Of a DNA stretch of 64,000 bases, positions 10,066-21,000 are shown one piece after another. Source of the stretch: Eledone cirrhosa (lineage: Eukaryota; Mollusca; Cephalopoda; Octopoda; Eledonidae). How positions within the stretch are numbered: the first letter of the stretch is position 1; each line of letters begins with the position of its first letter. The stretch is from contig OZ024742.1 in the NCBI GenBank assembly GCA_964016885.1, positions 14,961,007-15,025,006 on the forward strand, written 5' to 3'. A program made the position numbers and the translations under genes. The notes under the pieces are model-generated. The model was not told the DNA's origin, did not search any database, and saw only the letters and a list, made by a program, of their open reading frames with translations.

Positions 10066-10451
10066 CTGTAGCCTTGCCAGGGACCCAACAGCCACCACAG
10101 CCCATTCCTACTGGTGCACCCATTGGCCCTGGCCAACAAGTGATGCCTAATCAACCAAACCACATGACAGTTCAACAAGCCCCTCCACAGCAACAGCAAC
10201 AGCCGTCTATCCGAGGCAAAAATAGCATGAATCAGAAAGTTGTTCATGGTATTGGTCCTCGTGGAGGGACTGGAGCCCCTGGTCCACAAATGCCAATGAC
10301 TCCACCACAAGTCATGCAACAGCCCAATATGTCTCCACAGAATATGCCACCAGTAGCATCTCAGCAGCCTCCACCACCCTCTGGCCATCATATGATGCCA
10401 CAGGTTATGGCACAACAGATGCCAAATACAGTTACAACACGTGTCATGCCT
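10066..10451 (+). CDS. MED25: MED25 exon (Pro/Gln/Met-rich linker)
   Basis: 386 nt after a long T tract and TTTAG, donor GTAAGT. It is open throughout, beginning SVALPGTQQPPQPIPTGAPI and ending TVTTRVMP. Low complexity rich in Pro, Gln, Met and Gly replaces the Pro-rich linker of vertebrate MED25 between VWA and ACID. Such linkers are disordered and vary in length. It ends in phase 0, which matters for how the next exons join. A SINE inserted within 25 bp of the donor (10475). Confidence 0.9.
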
Positions 10452-10474
10452 GTAAGTATTATTATTTCCTTCAA

Positions 10475-10668
10475 GGGCGGTGGATTGGCAGTATTGGTAG
10501 AGAGTCGGACGCCATGCTTTGACGCATAGAGTTACGGCCCTTGCTATTCTGAGTTCAAGTCCCGCCGAGGTTAACTTTGCCTTTCATCCTTACGGGGTCG
10601 ATAAAATAAAGTACCAGTAATACACTGGGTAATTGCTGGCCTTGTGCATAACGTAAAAACAATTATTA
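10475..10668 (+). mobile_element. tRNA-derived SINE (family 1)
   Basis: The head GGTGGATTGGCAGTATTGGT resembles an A box and GAGTTCAAGTCCCGCC a B box of an RNA polymerase III promoter. The body is TTTGCCTTTCATCCTTACGG then GGTCGATAAAATAAAGTACC, and the tail is TTGCTGGCCTTGTGC with an AATTATT end. The same body recurs at 54258 and reversed at 12050. It lies 24 bp past a MED25 donor. Confidence 0.88.
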
Positions 10669-10723
10669 TTTCCTTCATTTTTATTTTTGGACTTTAACTC
10701 TTTTGCATTTGTTTCAATTCCTA

Positions 10724-11011
10724 GTGAAGGCACATGGCTTAGTGGTTAGAGCATTGGGCTTGCAATCAAGAGGTTGTGAGTTCAATTCTCGGAACCAGGT
10801 GATGTGTTGTTTTCTTGAGCAAGACACTTTATTTCACGTTGCTCCAGTTTACTCAGCTGTAGAAATGAGGTGATAGGACTGGGGTCCCTATCATTAAATC
10901 ACCCAAGACACCTCCAACGAGATATACCTTGGAGGAGGCCAGCTAAACCTGCATAGGTGTGAGCTGTCACACACACACACACATAGGTGTGAGCTGTCAC
11001 ACACACACACA
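10724..11011 (+). mobile_element. tRNA-derived SINE (family 2) with CA-repeat end
   Basis: Head GGCACATGGCTTAGTGGTTA (A box) and GGTTGTGAGTTCAATTC (B box). The body is TTGAGCAAGACACTTTATTT and CTCCAGTTTACTCAGCTGTA. The last part, 10952-11011, is a 30-bp unit (CATAGGTGTGAGCTGTCAC plus CA repeats) present twice. It matches the head of the full element at 51520. Confidence 0.88.
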
Positions 11012-11224
11012 ATTCCTAGTACCATTCCCTATTAACCCTTTAACATTTAAACTGACCAGAATTCTCTCACCTCTTTCTGTTCAAACCAGCTGTAACCAGC
11101 TGCTCATACTTATGTTAGGGTATTGTTCTCAAAATAAATATCAAAATCTCATACATTCGATATTGTGTGAGATAAAGCCTTTCCCATGAAAATATTAGTA
11201 AATATAGAATAATGTAAATGTTAA

Positions 11225-11450
11225 AGGGTTAAGTGGTAGCGGTGGTGCCTCAAAAAAGCTCCCAATACATGGTGTAATGTGGTTGGTGTTAGAAAGTGAA
11301 TCCAGCTGTAGAAAAGCTAAAAACATCTGTATAAGCAAGACATAGCCACATGACATGATCTGGCTTACCTCATAATATGACAACCTGTGTAACCCTTGCA
11401 AGTATGGAAAATAGATAGCGATGATGATGGTGGGGGTGGTGGTGATGATG
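11225..11450 (+). mobile_element. SINE body and tail (family 2)
   Basis: Contains GTGGTTGGTGTTAGAAAGTG, ATCCAGCTGTAGAAAAGC, GTATAAGCAAGACATAGCC and the tail AACCCTTGCAAGTATGGAAA with GATGATGATGG. The head is missing. It overlaps no exon. Confidence 0.8.
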
Positions 11451-11651
11451 ATATATAAATCATCAGTGAATTTTCCAGTCCAGCCTTCTGTTATTTGAAA
11501 CTCAAGAGTAACTAATCCATTCATTGTTTAGTTTAGCAACCAAATAGTTATTTAATTGTCAAAGCTGTTTCTGGTTTTGTTGACACCATTTCTATTTCAA
11601 ACACTCATAGATATAAAAACTGATGATATTCTTTTTTATATTTTCTTTTAG

Positions 11652-11673
11652 TCTGAAGATCCCGCTATTATTG
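11652..11673 (+). CDS. MED25: MED25 microexon, 22 nt
   Basis: 22 nt between TATTTTCTTTTAG and donor GTGAGT. It encodes SEDPAII plus one base that completes an Ala codon at the next exon. It converts phase 0 into phase 1, exactly what the exon at 12675 needs, and the joined text AIIAQRQALANSQN resembles vertebrate QVAAQNAVEAAKNQ. Joining 10451 directly to 12675 would reach TGA after 12 codons. An alternative that avoids the microexon is an in-frame acceptor at 12635. Splice sites are strong; no RNA evidence is available here. Confidence 0.7.
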
Positions 11674-12049
11674 GTGAGTACCAATTTATATATAACCTTT
11701 TTATATTTATCATTGTTGTGGTATAAGCATAGCCATTACATTCTTTTAATAGTTGTGTTTTACTCTGGACATTGTTTAGCTGGATCCATTCAGTGCTTTA
11801 TGATTGCCTCAACTCGATTAGCAATTAGCACCTGCCATACGGCAGCTACAACTTTGATTCATATGTATGTGTTGCATGCTCCTGCAACTCCTGAGGGAGT
11901 CATTGGGGCGCCATAGTGAGATATAGCATTTCTAGGGTATTTTCTTTTAAACCTGGTAGAGCCCATCCCTCTCCAAATCTGAATATAGCAGATTTCTTTC
12001 AGAGAGGGATTGAGAGTGAGAGAATGGAAGTGAGAAAGAGATATAGAGG

Positions 12050-12180
12050 AAGAATTGACCCCAGTACTTGACTGGTACTTTTTTTATCGACCTGGAATGG
12101 ATGAAAGGCAAAGTTGAACTCAAGAGAGCAGAGTGCCAAGCATTCTGTCTGACATTCTAATGACTATGCCAATTTGCCTA
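12050..12180 (-). mobile_element. SINE family 1, reverse orientation
   Basis: Reverse complement shows AACTTTGCCTTTCATCC, GTCGATAAAAAAAGTACCAG and ACTGGGGTCAATTC, matching the body at 10575-10630. The head towards 12180 is worn, with an AATTGGCATAGTCATTAG-like text. Confidence 0.8.
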
Positions 12181-12182
12181 TA

Positions 12183-12185
<3 letters not shown>

Positions 12186-12214
<29 letters not shown>
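12186..12214. repeat. TA microsatellite
   Basis: A short TATATA run interrupted by GTG; simple repeat between two SINEs. Confidence 0.8.
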
Positions 12215-12437
12215 CAGCCCACACTGTAAAGTGGTCGTGTAGGTGTCACGGCAAAAAAGCACCCAGTACACACAGTAAATGTGGTTGGCGTTAGGAAGGG
12301 CATCCAGCAGTAGAAAACCAGCCAGAAACAGTCCTATATGAGCGAGACACAGTCACCCGACCCAACTTGCCTCTAAATGGGACAAACCTGTCTAACCCAT
12401 GCTAGCTTTGAGGATGGGCGTTAAACGATGATGATAT
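12215..12437 (+). mobile_element. SINE body and tail (family 2)
   Basis: ACTGTAAAGTGGTCGTGTAG, then GTGGTTGGCGTTAGGAAGG, GCATCCAGCAGTAGAAAACC, GAGCGAGACACAGTCACC and the tail AACCCATGCTAGCTTTGAGG with TTAAACGATGATGA. A good copy of the central body without the tRNA head. Confidence 0.87.
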
Positions 12438-12527
12438 ATATCAAGCTAATTCGATTGTTGAATAAAATTTGAAATTTAACATGAACATCTACAAATAATG
12501 AAGAATGTTGACTTATATGAATATGAG

Positions 12528-12600
12528 AGATGTAGTGGGATAACGAGTAAGCTAACAGGAAGGGAACACTGTTTGTAGAGGATGAATAGGGGTAACTGAG
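12528..12600 (+). mobile_element. Small LINE fragment (zinc-finger region)
   Basis: Encodes RCSGITSKLTGREHCL, matching RCSGIAGKLTGREKYVC of the PHD-like finger in the LINE at 910-975. Only about 70 bp survive, 35 bp before a possible MED25 acceptor at 12635. Confidence 0.65.
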
Positions 12601-12674
12601 GGGAAGATGTTTTTATTTTGTTTTATTCTTTTAGATATTTTTCACACCATTGCTTCATCTGTTTCAACTTACAG

Positions 12675-13081
12675 CTCAACGGCAAGCTCTGGCTAATTCT
12701 CAAAACAGTATGATGGCTACTCGTCAGCAGTCACAACTAATGACTACAGCAGGCCTTGTTAACCAGTCTGGGGCCATGATGCCTGGCCAGCAAGTTATAG
12801 CATCAGCAAATACAGTTTTACCTGCCCAAATGTCCATGCCTCAGAACCCACAGATGCATCATGCACATGTTACTATGGTGAATTCACAACAACAGCTGCA
12901 TCAACAAATGCATCAGAACTTTACAAACATGCCGACACCTGTTACTGCTTCACAGTTGCCACAGCAGCCACCACCACCGAACCAACAGCGCATGCATTAT
13001 ACTCCCGCTCAAATAAATTCTATCAAACATCAGCAACAACATCAGCAACAGCAACAACAGCAGCAACAGCAACAACAACAA

Positions 13082-13118
<37 letters not shown>

Positions 13119-13283
13119 AACAACAACAGAATAATCCCCAGCAACAGCCTACACCACCACAACCACCCCAAGTTTCTCAACCATCATCATCTCAACCACA
13201 AGGACCAGCAAATGTTCAGCAGTCATTGATGGATGCAGCTGGTATGGGAAGCAAAGTGACCCGAGATAAGAAAATATGGTCTG
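12675..13283 (+). CDS. MED25: MED25 exon with poly-Gln and start of ACID domain
   Basis: 609 nt from acceptor CAACTTACAG to donor GTAAGT. It starts AQRQALANSQNSMMATRQQ, runs through Gln/Met-rich sequence, and holds 29 uninterrupted Gln codons (13043-13129, mixed CAG and CAA) preceded by HQQQH. The end, AAGMGSKVTRDKKIWSG, leads into the ACID domain (vertebrate KLLAWSGVLEW). An in-phase acceptor at 12635 would extend the exon by 40 nt, adding IFFTPLLHLFQL. That text is hydrophobic and unlike the rest of the linker, so 12675 is preferred. Confidence 0.9.
13043..13129 (+). repeat. Coding CAG/CAA repeat (29 Gln)
   Basis: 29 Gln codons in the MED25 linker, in phase with the exon, with CAG runs of up to seven interrupted by CAA. 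Interruptions of this kind usually damp expansion. Poly-Gln is common in Mediator linkers. Confidence 0.92.
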
Positions 13284-13311
13284 GTAAGTTGGGGATTGTT
13301 CTTAGCTAATG

Positions 13312-13400
13312 CACCATCATTGTCATCATTATATGTCCATGTTTGCATGGGTTGGAAAGAACTGCAACACATCATATCAACCTTTTGTTTTACTGCTTTG
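13312..13400 (-). mobile_element. Retroelement tail, reverse orientation
   Basis: Begins CATTGTCATCATTATATGTC and CATGTTTGCATGGGTTGGA, the reverse complement of the shared CCAACCCATGCAAACATGGA plus GATGAT tail. The body to the right is too worn to assign to LINE or SINE. Confidence 0.6.
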
Positions 13401-13742
13401 TCCTCTCATTTATCAGCTCATTTCTTCCTACATCTTATTTTCGCCCCAGCAGTAGATGACCCCCCCCCCTTTTATCTCCCAGAATTCATTGTTCATTCAT
13501 GTCATATATCTTATACTAGTGCAGCCACCTCCCCTCCACACTTTCACTGAGGAATTTAACCTTTTAGCATTTAAACTAGCCAGCCAGAATTTTGTCTAAA
13601 ATCTGTCTCAAGCCAGGAAGCTTGTCAGGCTGGTGTTTATCCCAGTTTTGTGGCGTGAAACAACCGAGAGTACAAAACTCTCCCCTGGACAGGACACCAG
13701 TTCATCTCAGAGCTAAACCCTCAGCTATTGCTGATATTCATT

Positions 13743-13880
13743 TATAGCTGAGTAGAAAACCTGCCAGATAGTCCTATACGAGCGAGACACGGTCACCCCA
13801 CCAATCTTGCCTCAAATGGGACAATTCCCATCTAACCCACGCTAGCGTGGAAGATAGACGTTAAATGATGATGATGATAT
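13743..13880 (+). mobile_element. SINE tail (family 2)
   Basis: AGCTGAGTAGAAAACCTGCC, CTATACGAGCGAGACACGGT and AACCCACGCTAGCGTGGAAG, ending TTAAATGATGATGATGAT. The sequence before it (13600-13742) is likely another repeat but is not recognised. Confidence 0.8.
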
Positions 13881-13884
13881 ACTT

Positions 13885-14003
13885 GAGCAGCATGAAATGA
13901 AGTGTTTTGTTCAAGAATACAACACACAACCCAGTCCAGGAATTGAACCCACAACATTATGATCATAAGTCAAACACTCTTACCATTAGGCAATGCCCCT
14001 CCA
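13885..14003 (-). mobile_element. tRNA-derived SINE head, reverse orientation
   Basis: On the minus strand it reads GGGGCATTGCCTAATGGTAA (A box), GTTGTGGGTTCAATTCCTGG (B box), then TTCTTGAACAAAACACTTCA. The anticodon-arm region does not fold as a full tRNA, and the body continues as SINE, so it is not a tRNA gene. Confidence 0.75.
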
Positions 14004-14084
14004 CAAGGTGAGGTAAATTTAGTGAAAAGTGGGTAAGTGAGGAGAGTTAGACTTAGCTTTCAGTTTAGCTTGGGACTGGGTGAG

Positions 14085-14272
14085 TAATGAGAGGACTGAG
14101 TAACGAGAGGACTGGGTCAATAACGAGAGGACTGGGTGAGTAATGAGAGGTCTGGGTGAGTAACGAGAGGACTGGGTGAGTAATGAGAGGTCTGGGTGAG
14201 TAATGAGAGGTCTGGGTGAGTAATGAGAGGTCTGGGTGAGTAACGAGAGGACTGGGTGAGTAATGAGAGGTG
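14085..14272 (+). repeat. 20-bp minisatellite in intron 10
   Basis: About nine units of a 20-bp repeat with core ACTGGGTGAGTAATGAGAG (TCTGGGTGAGTAA in some). Every full unit holds GGGTGAGTAA, a near-ideal 5' splice site in the sense strand of MED25. The array is 800 bp downstream of the true donor at 13284. Confidence 0.88.
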
Positions 14273-14289
14273 ACATGTGCCTAGATCAG

Positions 14290-14535
14290 AGGCTGGTTGT
14301 CATTGTGGTTGTCCAATTCTTCCAGAATGTATGGATGTTGATCATGAGTTAAGAAGTGGTGAAAGCTCCAAATAAAAAGAAGGTAACAGCAGAAGAAGAA
14401 AAGGAAAACTTGGAAGTGTTAAGAACTGGTATTAAGATGAACCTCACAAGGAGATGTTAAAGGTAGAGGAAAAATGTTTTGGAGAAGACTTGGAAAGGTG
14501 GAGGTAAAAATTATGATGGTGATGGTAATTATGTT
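14290..14535 (+). mobile_element. Worn LINE 3' end
   Basis: Resembles the C-terminal part of the LINE (MDVDHELRSGESSK-like, then RRRKGKLGS and DEPHKEMLK-like text), ending near GGTGGAGGTAAAAATTATGA and TGGTGATGG. Low identity, moderate confidence. Confidence 0.45.
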
Positions 14536-14644
14536 TCATCTCCATCTGTTTCTATTTTAATGTTTTTTTTATATATTTGAGTTTATTTTTATTCTGGACC
14601 TCTCCTCCCCCCAAGAAAAATCTAAATTTTCATGTGTTTTCCAG

Positions 14645-14747
14645 GAACCTTAGAATGGCCTGAAATGCCAAAACAAGGAACCAGTGCCACTAAAGCCACC
14701 CATTCTCTTCAATGCAACATGACAGTTAGTGCTGGAGAACAAGACAT
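14645..14747 (+). CDS. MED25: MED25 exon (ACID strand 1-2)
   Basis: 103 nt, acceptor GTGTTTTCCAG, donor GTATGT. It encodes GTLEWPEMPKQGTSATKATH then SLQCNMTVSAGEQDM-, matching vertebrate GVLEWQEKPKP and SLPCQVYVNHGENL. These are the first strands of the seven-stranded ACID beta-barrel. It ends two bases into a codon; the partner base is 37.7 kb away at 52456. Confidence 0.95.
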
Positions 14748-15157
14748 GTATGTATTTCTTTTACTGACTTTAACCATTAATACTATGGGGCTTCACTTTC
14801 AAGGGATTTAGTAGATTATACCAACCACATACACATTATTGATCAGGTACTCCACTGATGGTGGTGATGGTGCCTATAAATCTTGGCGTGTAGCCTCCTC
14901 AGCTGTCCTCAATCAGCTTTGCTTCAGTAAACCTATATAGGTAACCCATTGACCACGTAGGAGGATCAAGTTTCTTGCATCTTTCCCACTGCATGTTTCT
15001 GTTTCCTAATTTAGTGTGATTTAGACCCCAATTACCCTCTAACATTCTGTAATTTACTATGAGATGGTAGAGGGGCTACTGCTATCCACTAGTGGTCACT
15101 GTAGGAACAAGCAAAGTAGCTACTAGAAACTAATTCAGTCAATGAAACTCAGTTTCA
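14748..15157. other. Unique start of MED25 intron 11
   Basis: 410 bp between the donor and the satellite. No repeat family recognised. The last 90 bp contain ACTAGTGGTCACTG and CTACTAGAAACTAATTCAGT, loosely similar to the satellite unit (CTAGAGCTGGTCAGTG), a possible seed. Confidence 0.5.
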
Positions 15158-18059
15158 CAGTGACTTTACTAGAGCTGGTCAGTGACTTTACTAGAGCTGG
15201 TCAGTGACTTTACTAGAGCTGGTAAGTGACTTTACTAGAGCTGGTCAGTGACTTTACTAGAGCTGGTCAGTGACTTTACTAGAGCTGGTCAGTGACTTTA
15301 CTAGAGCTGGTCAGTGACTTTACTAGAGCTGGTCAGTGACTTTACTAGAGCTGGTCAGTGACTTTATTAGAGCTGGTCAGTGACTTTACTAGAGGTGGTC
15401 AGAGACTTTACTAGAGGTCGTCTGACTTTACTAGAGGTCGTCAGTGACTTTACTAGAGCTGGTCAGAGACTTTACTACAGCTGGTCAGTGACTTTAGAGC
15501 TGGTCAGTGACTTTACTAGAGCTGGTCAGTGACTTTACTAGAGCTGGTCAGAGACTTTACTAGAGCTGGTCAGTGACTTTACTAGAGCTGGTCAGTGACT
15601 TTACTAGAGCTGGTCAGAGACTTTACTAGAGGTTGTCAGTGACTTTACTAGAGCTGGTCAGTGACTTTACTAGAGCTGGTCAGTGACTTTACTAGAGCTG
15701 GTCAGTGACTTTACTAGAGCTGGTCAGAGACTTTACTAGAGGTTATCAGTGACTTTACTAGAGCTGGTCAGTGACTTTACTAGAGCTGGTCTGACTTTAC
15801 TAGAGGTGGTCCGAGACTTTACTAGAGGTCGTCTGACTTTATTAGAGCTGGTCAGTGACTTTACTAGAACTGGTCAGAGACTTTACTAGAGGTTGTCAGT
15901 GACTTTACTAGAGCTGGTCAGTGACTTTACTAGAGCTGGTCAGTGACTTTACTAGAGGTGGTCAGTGACTTTACTAGAGCTGGTCAGTGACTTTACTAGA
16001 GCTGGTCAGTGACTTTACTAGAGCTGGTCAGAGACTTTACTAGAGCTGGTCTGAGTTTACTAGAGGTGGTCAGACTTTACTAGAGCTGGTCAGTGACTTT
16101 ACTAGAGGTCGTCAGAGACTTTACGAGAAGTGGTCAGACTTTACTAGAGCTGGTCAGTGACTTTACTAGAGCTGGTCAGTGACTTTACTAGAGGTGGTCA
16201 GAGACTTTACTAGAGCTGGTCAGTGACTTTACTAGAGGTGGTCAGAGACTTTACTAGAGCTGGTCAGTGACTTTACTAGAGCTGGTCAGTGACTTTACTA
16301 GAGCTGGTGAGTGAATTTACTAGAGCTGGTCAGTGACTTTACTAGAGCTGTTCACTGACTTTACTAGAGCTGGTCAGAGACTTTACTAGAGGTTGTCAGT
16401 GACTTTAGAGCTGGTCAGTGACTTTAGAGCTGGTCAGTGACTTTACTAGAGCTGGTCAGTGACTTTACTAGAGCTGGTCAGTGACTTTACTAGAGCTGGT
16501 CAGTGACTTTACTAGAGCTAGTCAGTGACTTTACTAGAGCTAGTCAGTGACTTTACTAGAGCTGGTCAGAGACTTTACTAGAGCTGGTCAGTGACTTTAC
16601 TAGAGCTGGTCAGTGACTTTACTACTGCTGGTCAGTGACTTTACTAGAGCTGGTCAGAGACTTTACTAGAGGTCAGTGACTTTGCTAGAGGTCAGTGACT
16701 TTACTAGAGCTGGTCAGAGACTTTACTAGAGGTTGTCAGTGACTTTACTAGGGGTTGTCAGTGACTTTACTAGAGCTGGTCAGTGACTTAACTAGAGGTG
16801 GTCAGAGACTTTACTAGAGGTCGTCTGACTTTACTAGAGGTCGTCAGTGACTTACTAGAGGTGGTCAGAGACTTTACTAGAGGTTGTCAGTGACTTTACT
16901 AGAGGTCGTCACTGACTTTACTAGAGGTCGTCAGAGACTTTACTAGAAGTGGTCAGACTTTACTAGAGCTGGTCAGTGACTTTACTAGAGCTGGTGAGTG
17001 ACTTTACTAGAGCTGGTCAGTGACTTTACTAGAGCTGTTCAGTGACTTTACTAGAGCTGGTCAGAGACTTTACTAGAGGTTGTCAGTGACTTTACTAGAG
17101 CTGGTCAGTGACTTTAGAGCTGGTCAGTGACTTTACTAGAGCTGGTCAGTGACTTTACTAGAGCTGGTCAGTGACTTTACTAGAGCTGGTCAGAGACTTT
17201 ACTAGAGGTCAGTGACTTTACTAGAGGTCAGTGACTTTACTAGAGCTGGTCAGACTTTACTAGAGGTTGTCAGTGACTTTACTAGAGGTTGTCAGTGACT
17301 CTACTAGAGCTGGTCAGTGACTTTACTAGAGCTGGTCAGTGACTTTACTAGAGGTGGTCAAAGACTTTACTAGAGGTCGTCAGAGACTTTACTAGAAGTG
17401 GTCAGACTTTACTAGAGCTGGTCAGTGACTTTACTAGAGCTGGTCAGTGACTTTATTAGAGCTGGTCTGACTTTACTAGAGCTGGTCACTGACTTTACTA
17501 GAGCTGGTCAGTGACTTTACTAGAGGTGGTCAGAGACTTTACTAGAGGTCGTCAGTGACTTTACTAGAGGTGGTCAGAGACTTTACTAGAGGTGGTCAGA
17601 GACTTGACTAGAGCTGGTCAGTGACTTCACTAGAGGTGGTCAGTGACTACTAGAGCTGGTTAGTGACTTTACTAGAGCTGGTCAGTGACTTGATTAGAGC
17701 TGGTCTGACTTTACTAGAGCTGGTCAGTGACTTTACTAGAGGTGGTCAGAGACTTTACTAGAGGTCATCAGTGACTTTACTAGAGGTCGTCAGAGACTTT
17801 ACTAGAAGTGGTCAGACTTTACTAGAGCTGGTCAGTGACTTTACTAGAGATGGTCAGTGACTTTACTAGAGCTGGTCTGACTTTACTAGAGCTGGTCACT
17901 GACTTTACTAGAGCTGGTCAGTGACTTTACTAGAGGTGGTCAGAGACTTTACTAGAGGTCGTCAGTGACTTTACTAGAGGTGGTCAGAGACTTTACTAGA
18001 GGTGGTCAGAGACTTGACTAGAGCTGGTCAGTGACTTTACTAGAGGTGGTCAGTGACTT

Positions 18060-21000
18060 TACTAGAGCTGGTCAGTGACTTTATTAGAGCTGGTCAGTGA
18101 CTTTACTAGAGCTGGTCAGTGACTTTACTAGAGCTGGTCAATGACTTTACGAGAGGTGGTCAGAGACTTTACTAGAGGTCATCAGTGACTTTACTAGAGG
18201 TCGTCAGACTTTACTAGAAGTGGTCAGACTTTACTAGAGCTGTCAGTGACTTTACTAGAGATGGTCAGTGATTTTACTAGAGCTGGTCTGACTTTACTAG
18301 AGCTGGTCACTGACTTTACTAGAGCTGGTCAGTGACTTTACTAGAGGTGGTCAGAGACTTTACTAGAGGTCGTCTGACTTTACTAGATGTCAGTGACTTT
18401 ACTAGAGGTGGTCAGAGACTTTACTAGAGGTCGTCAGTGACTTTACTAGAGCTGGTCAGTGACTTTACTAGAGGTGGTCAGAGACTTTACTAGAGGTCGT
18501 CAGAGACTTTACTAGAAGTGGTCAGACTTTACTAGAGCTGGTCAGTGACTTTACTAGAGCTGGTCAGTGACTTTACTAGAGCTGGTCAGTGACTTTACTA
18601 GAGCTGGTCAGTGACTTTACTAGAGGTGGTCAGAGACTTTACTAGAGCTGGTCAGTGACTTTACTAGAGCTGGTCAGTGACTTTACTAGAGCTGGTGAGT
18701 GACTTTACTAGAGCTGGTCAGTGACTTTACTAGAGCTGTTCAGTGACTTTACTAGAGCTGTTCAGTGACTTTAGAGCTGGTCAGTGACTTTAATAGAGCT
18801 GGTCAGTGACTTTACTAGAGATGGTCAGTGACTTTACTAGAGGTGGTCAGAGACTTTACTACAGCTGGTCAGTGACTTTACTAGAGCTGGTCAGTGACTT
18901 TACTAGTGCTGGTCAATGACTTTACTAGAGCTGGTCAGAGACTTTACTAGAGGTCAGTGACTTTACTAGAGGTCAGTAACTTTACTAGAGCTGGTCAGAT
19001 TTTACTAGAGGTTGTCAGTGACTACTAGAGCTGGTCAGTGACTTTACTAGAGCTGGTCAGTGACTTTACTAGAGGTGGTCAAAGACTTTACTAGAGGTCG
19101 TCAGAGACTTTACTAGAAGTGGTCAGACTTTACTAGAGCTGGTCAGTGACTTTACTATAGCTGGTCAGTGACTTTACTAGAGCTGGTCAGTGACTTTATT
19201 AGAGCTGGTCTGACTTTACTAGAGCTGGTCACTGACTTTACTAGAGCTGGTCAGTGACTTTATTAGAGGTGGTCAGAGACTTTACTAGAGGTCGTCTGAC
19301 TTTACTAGATGTCAGTGACTTTATTAGAGGTTGTCAGTGACTTTAATAGAGCTGGTCAGTGACTTTACTAGAGGTGGTCTGAGACTTTACTAGAGGTCGT
19401 CAGTGACTTTACTAGAGGTGGTCAGAGACTTTACTAGAGGTGGTCAGAGACTTGACTAGAGCTGGTCAGTGACTTTACTAGAGGTGGTCAGTGACTTTAC
19501 TAGAGCTGGTCAGTGACTTGATTAGAGCTGGTCTGACTTTACTAGAGCTGGTCAGTGACTTTACTAGAGGTGGTCAGAGACTTTACTAGAGGTCATCAGT
19601 GACTTTACTAGAGGTCGTCAGAGACTTTACTAGAAGTGGTCAGACTTTACTAGAGCTGGTCAGTGACTTTACTAGAGATGGTCAGTGACTTTACTAGAGC
19701 TGGTCTGACTTTACTAGAGCTGGTCACTGACTTTACTAGAGCTGGTCAGTGACTTTACTAGAGGTGGTGAGAGACTTTACTAGAGGTCGTCAGTGACTTT
19801 ACTAGAGGTGGTCAGAGACTTTACTAGAGGTGGTCAGAGACTTTACTAGAGCTGGTGAGTGACTTTAATAGAGCTGGTCAGTGACTTTACTAGAGCTGTT
19901 CACTGACTTTACTAGAGCTGGTCAGAGACTTTACTAGAGGTTGTCAGTGACTTTAGAGCTGGTCAGTGATTTAGAGCTGGTCAGTGACTTTACTAGAGCT
20001 GGTCAGTGACTTTACTAGAGCTGGTCAGTGACTTTACTAGAGCTGGTCAGAGACTTTACTAGAGCTGGTCAGTGACTTTACTAGAGCTGGTCAGTGACTT
20101 TACTACTGCTGGTCAGTGACTTTACTAGAGCTGGTCAGAGACTTTACTAGAGGTCAGTGACTTTGCTAGAGGTCAGTGACTTTACTAAAGCTGGTCAGAG
20201 ACTTTACTAGAGGTTGTCAGTGACTTTACTAGAGGTTGTCAGTGACTTTACTAGAGCTGGTCAGTGACTTAACTAGAGGTCGTCTGACTTTACTAGAGGT
20301 CGTCAGTGACTTTACTAGAGCTGGTCAGTGACTTACTAGAGGTAGTCAGAGACTTTACTAGAGGTTGTCAGTGACTTTACTAGAGCTGGTCAGTGATTTT
20401 ACTAGAGGTGGTCAGAGACTTTACTAGAGGTCGTCACTGACTTTACTAGAGGTCGTCAGAGACTTTACTAGAAGTGGTCAGACTTTACTAGAGCTGGTCA
20501 GTGACTTTACTAGAGCTGGTGAGTGACTTTACTAGGGGTGGTCAGAGACTTTACTAGTGCTGGTCAGTGACTTTACTAGAGCTAGTCAGTGACTTTACTA
20601 GAGGTGGTCAGTCTCTACAAGAGGTCGTCGGTGACTTTACTGGAGCTGGTCAGTGACTTTACTAGAGGTGGTCAGTGACTTTACTAGAGGTGGTCAGACA
20701 TTACTAGAGCTGGTCAGTGACTTTACTAGAGGTGGTCAGAGACTTTACTAGAGGTCAGTGACTTTACTAGAGTTGGTCAGAGACTTTACTAGAGGTTGTG
20801 AGTGACTTTACTAGAGCTCGTCAGTGACTTTAGCGCTGGTCAGTGACTTTACTAGAGCTGGTCAGTGACTTTACTAGAGGTGGTCAGACTTTACTAGGCT
20901 GGTCAGTGACTTTACTAGAGCTAGTCAGTGACTTTACTAGAGGTTGTCAGACTTTACTAGAGGTTGTCAGTGACTTTACTAGAGCTGGTCAGTGACTTTA

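Noticed and set aside
13885..14003. Possible tRNA gene on the minus strand
   Set aside because: A and B boxes are present but the arms do not pair as a tRNA and SINE body follows.
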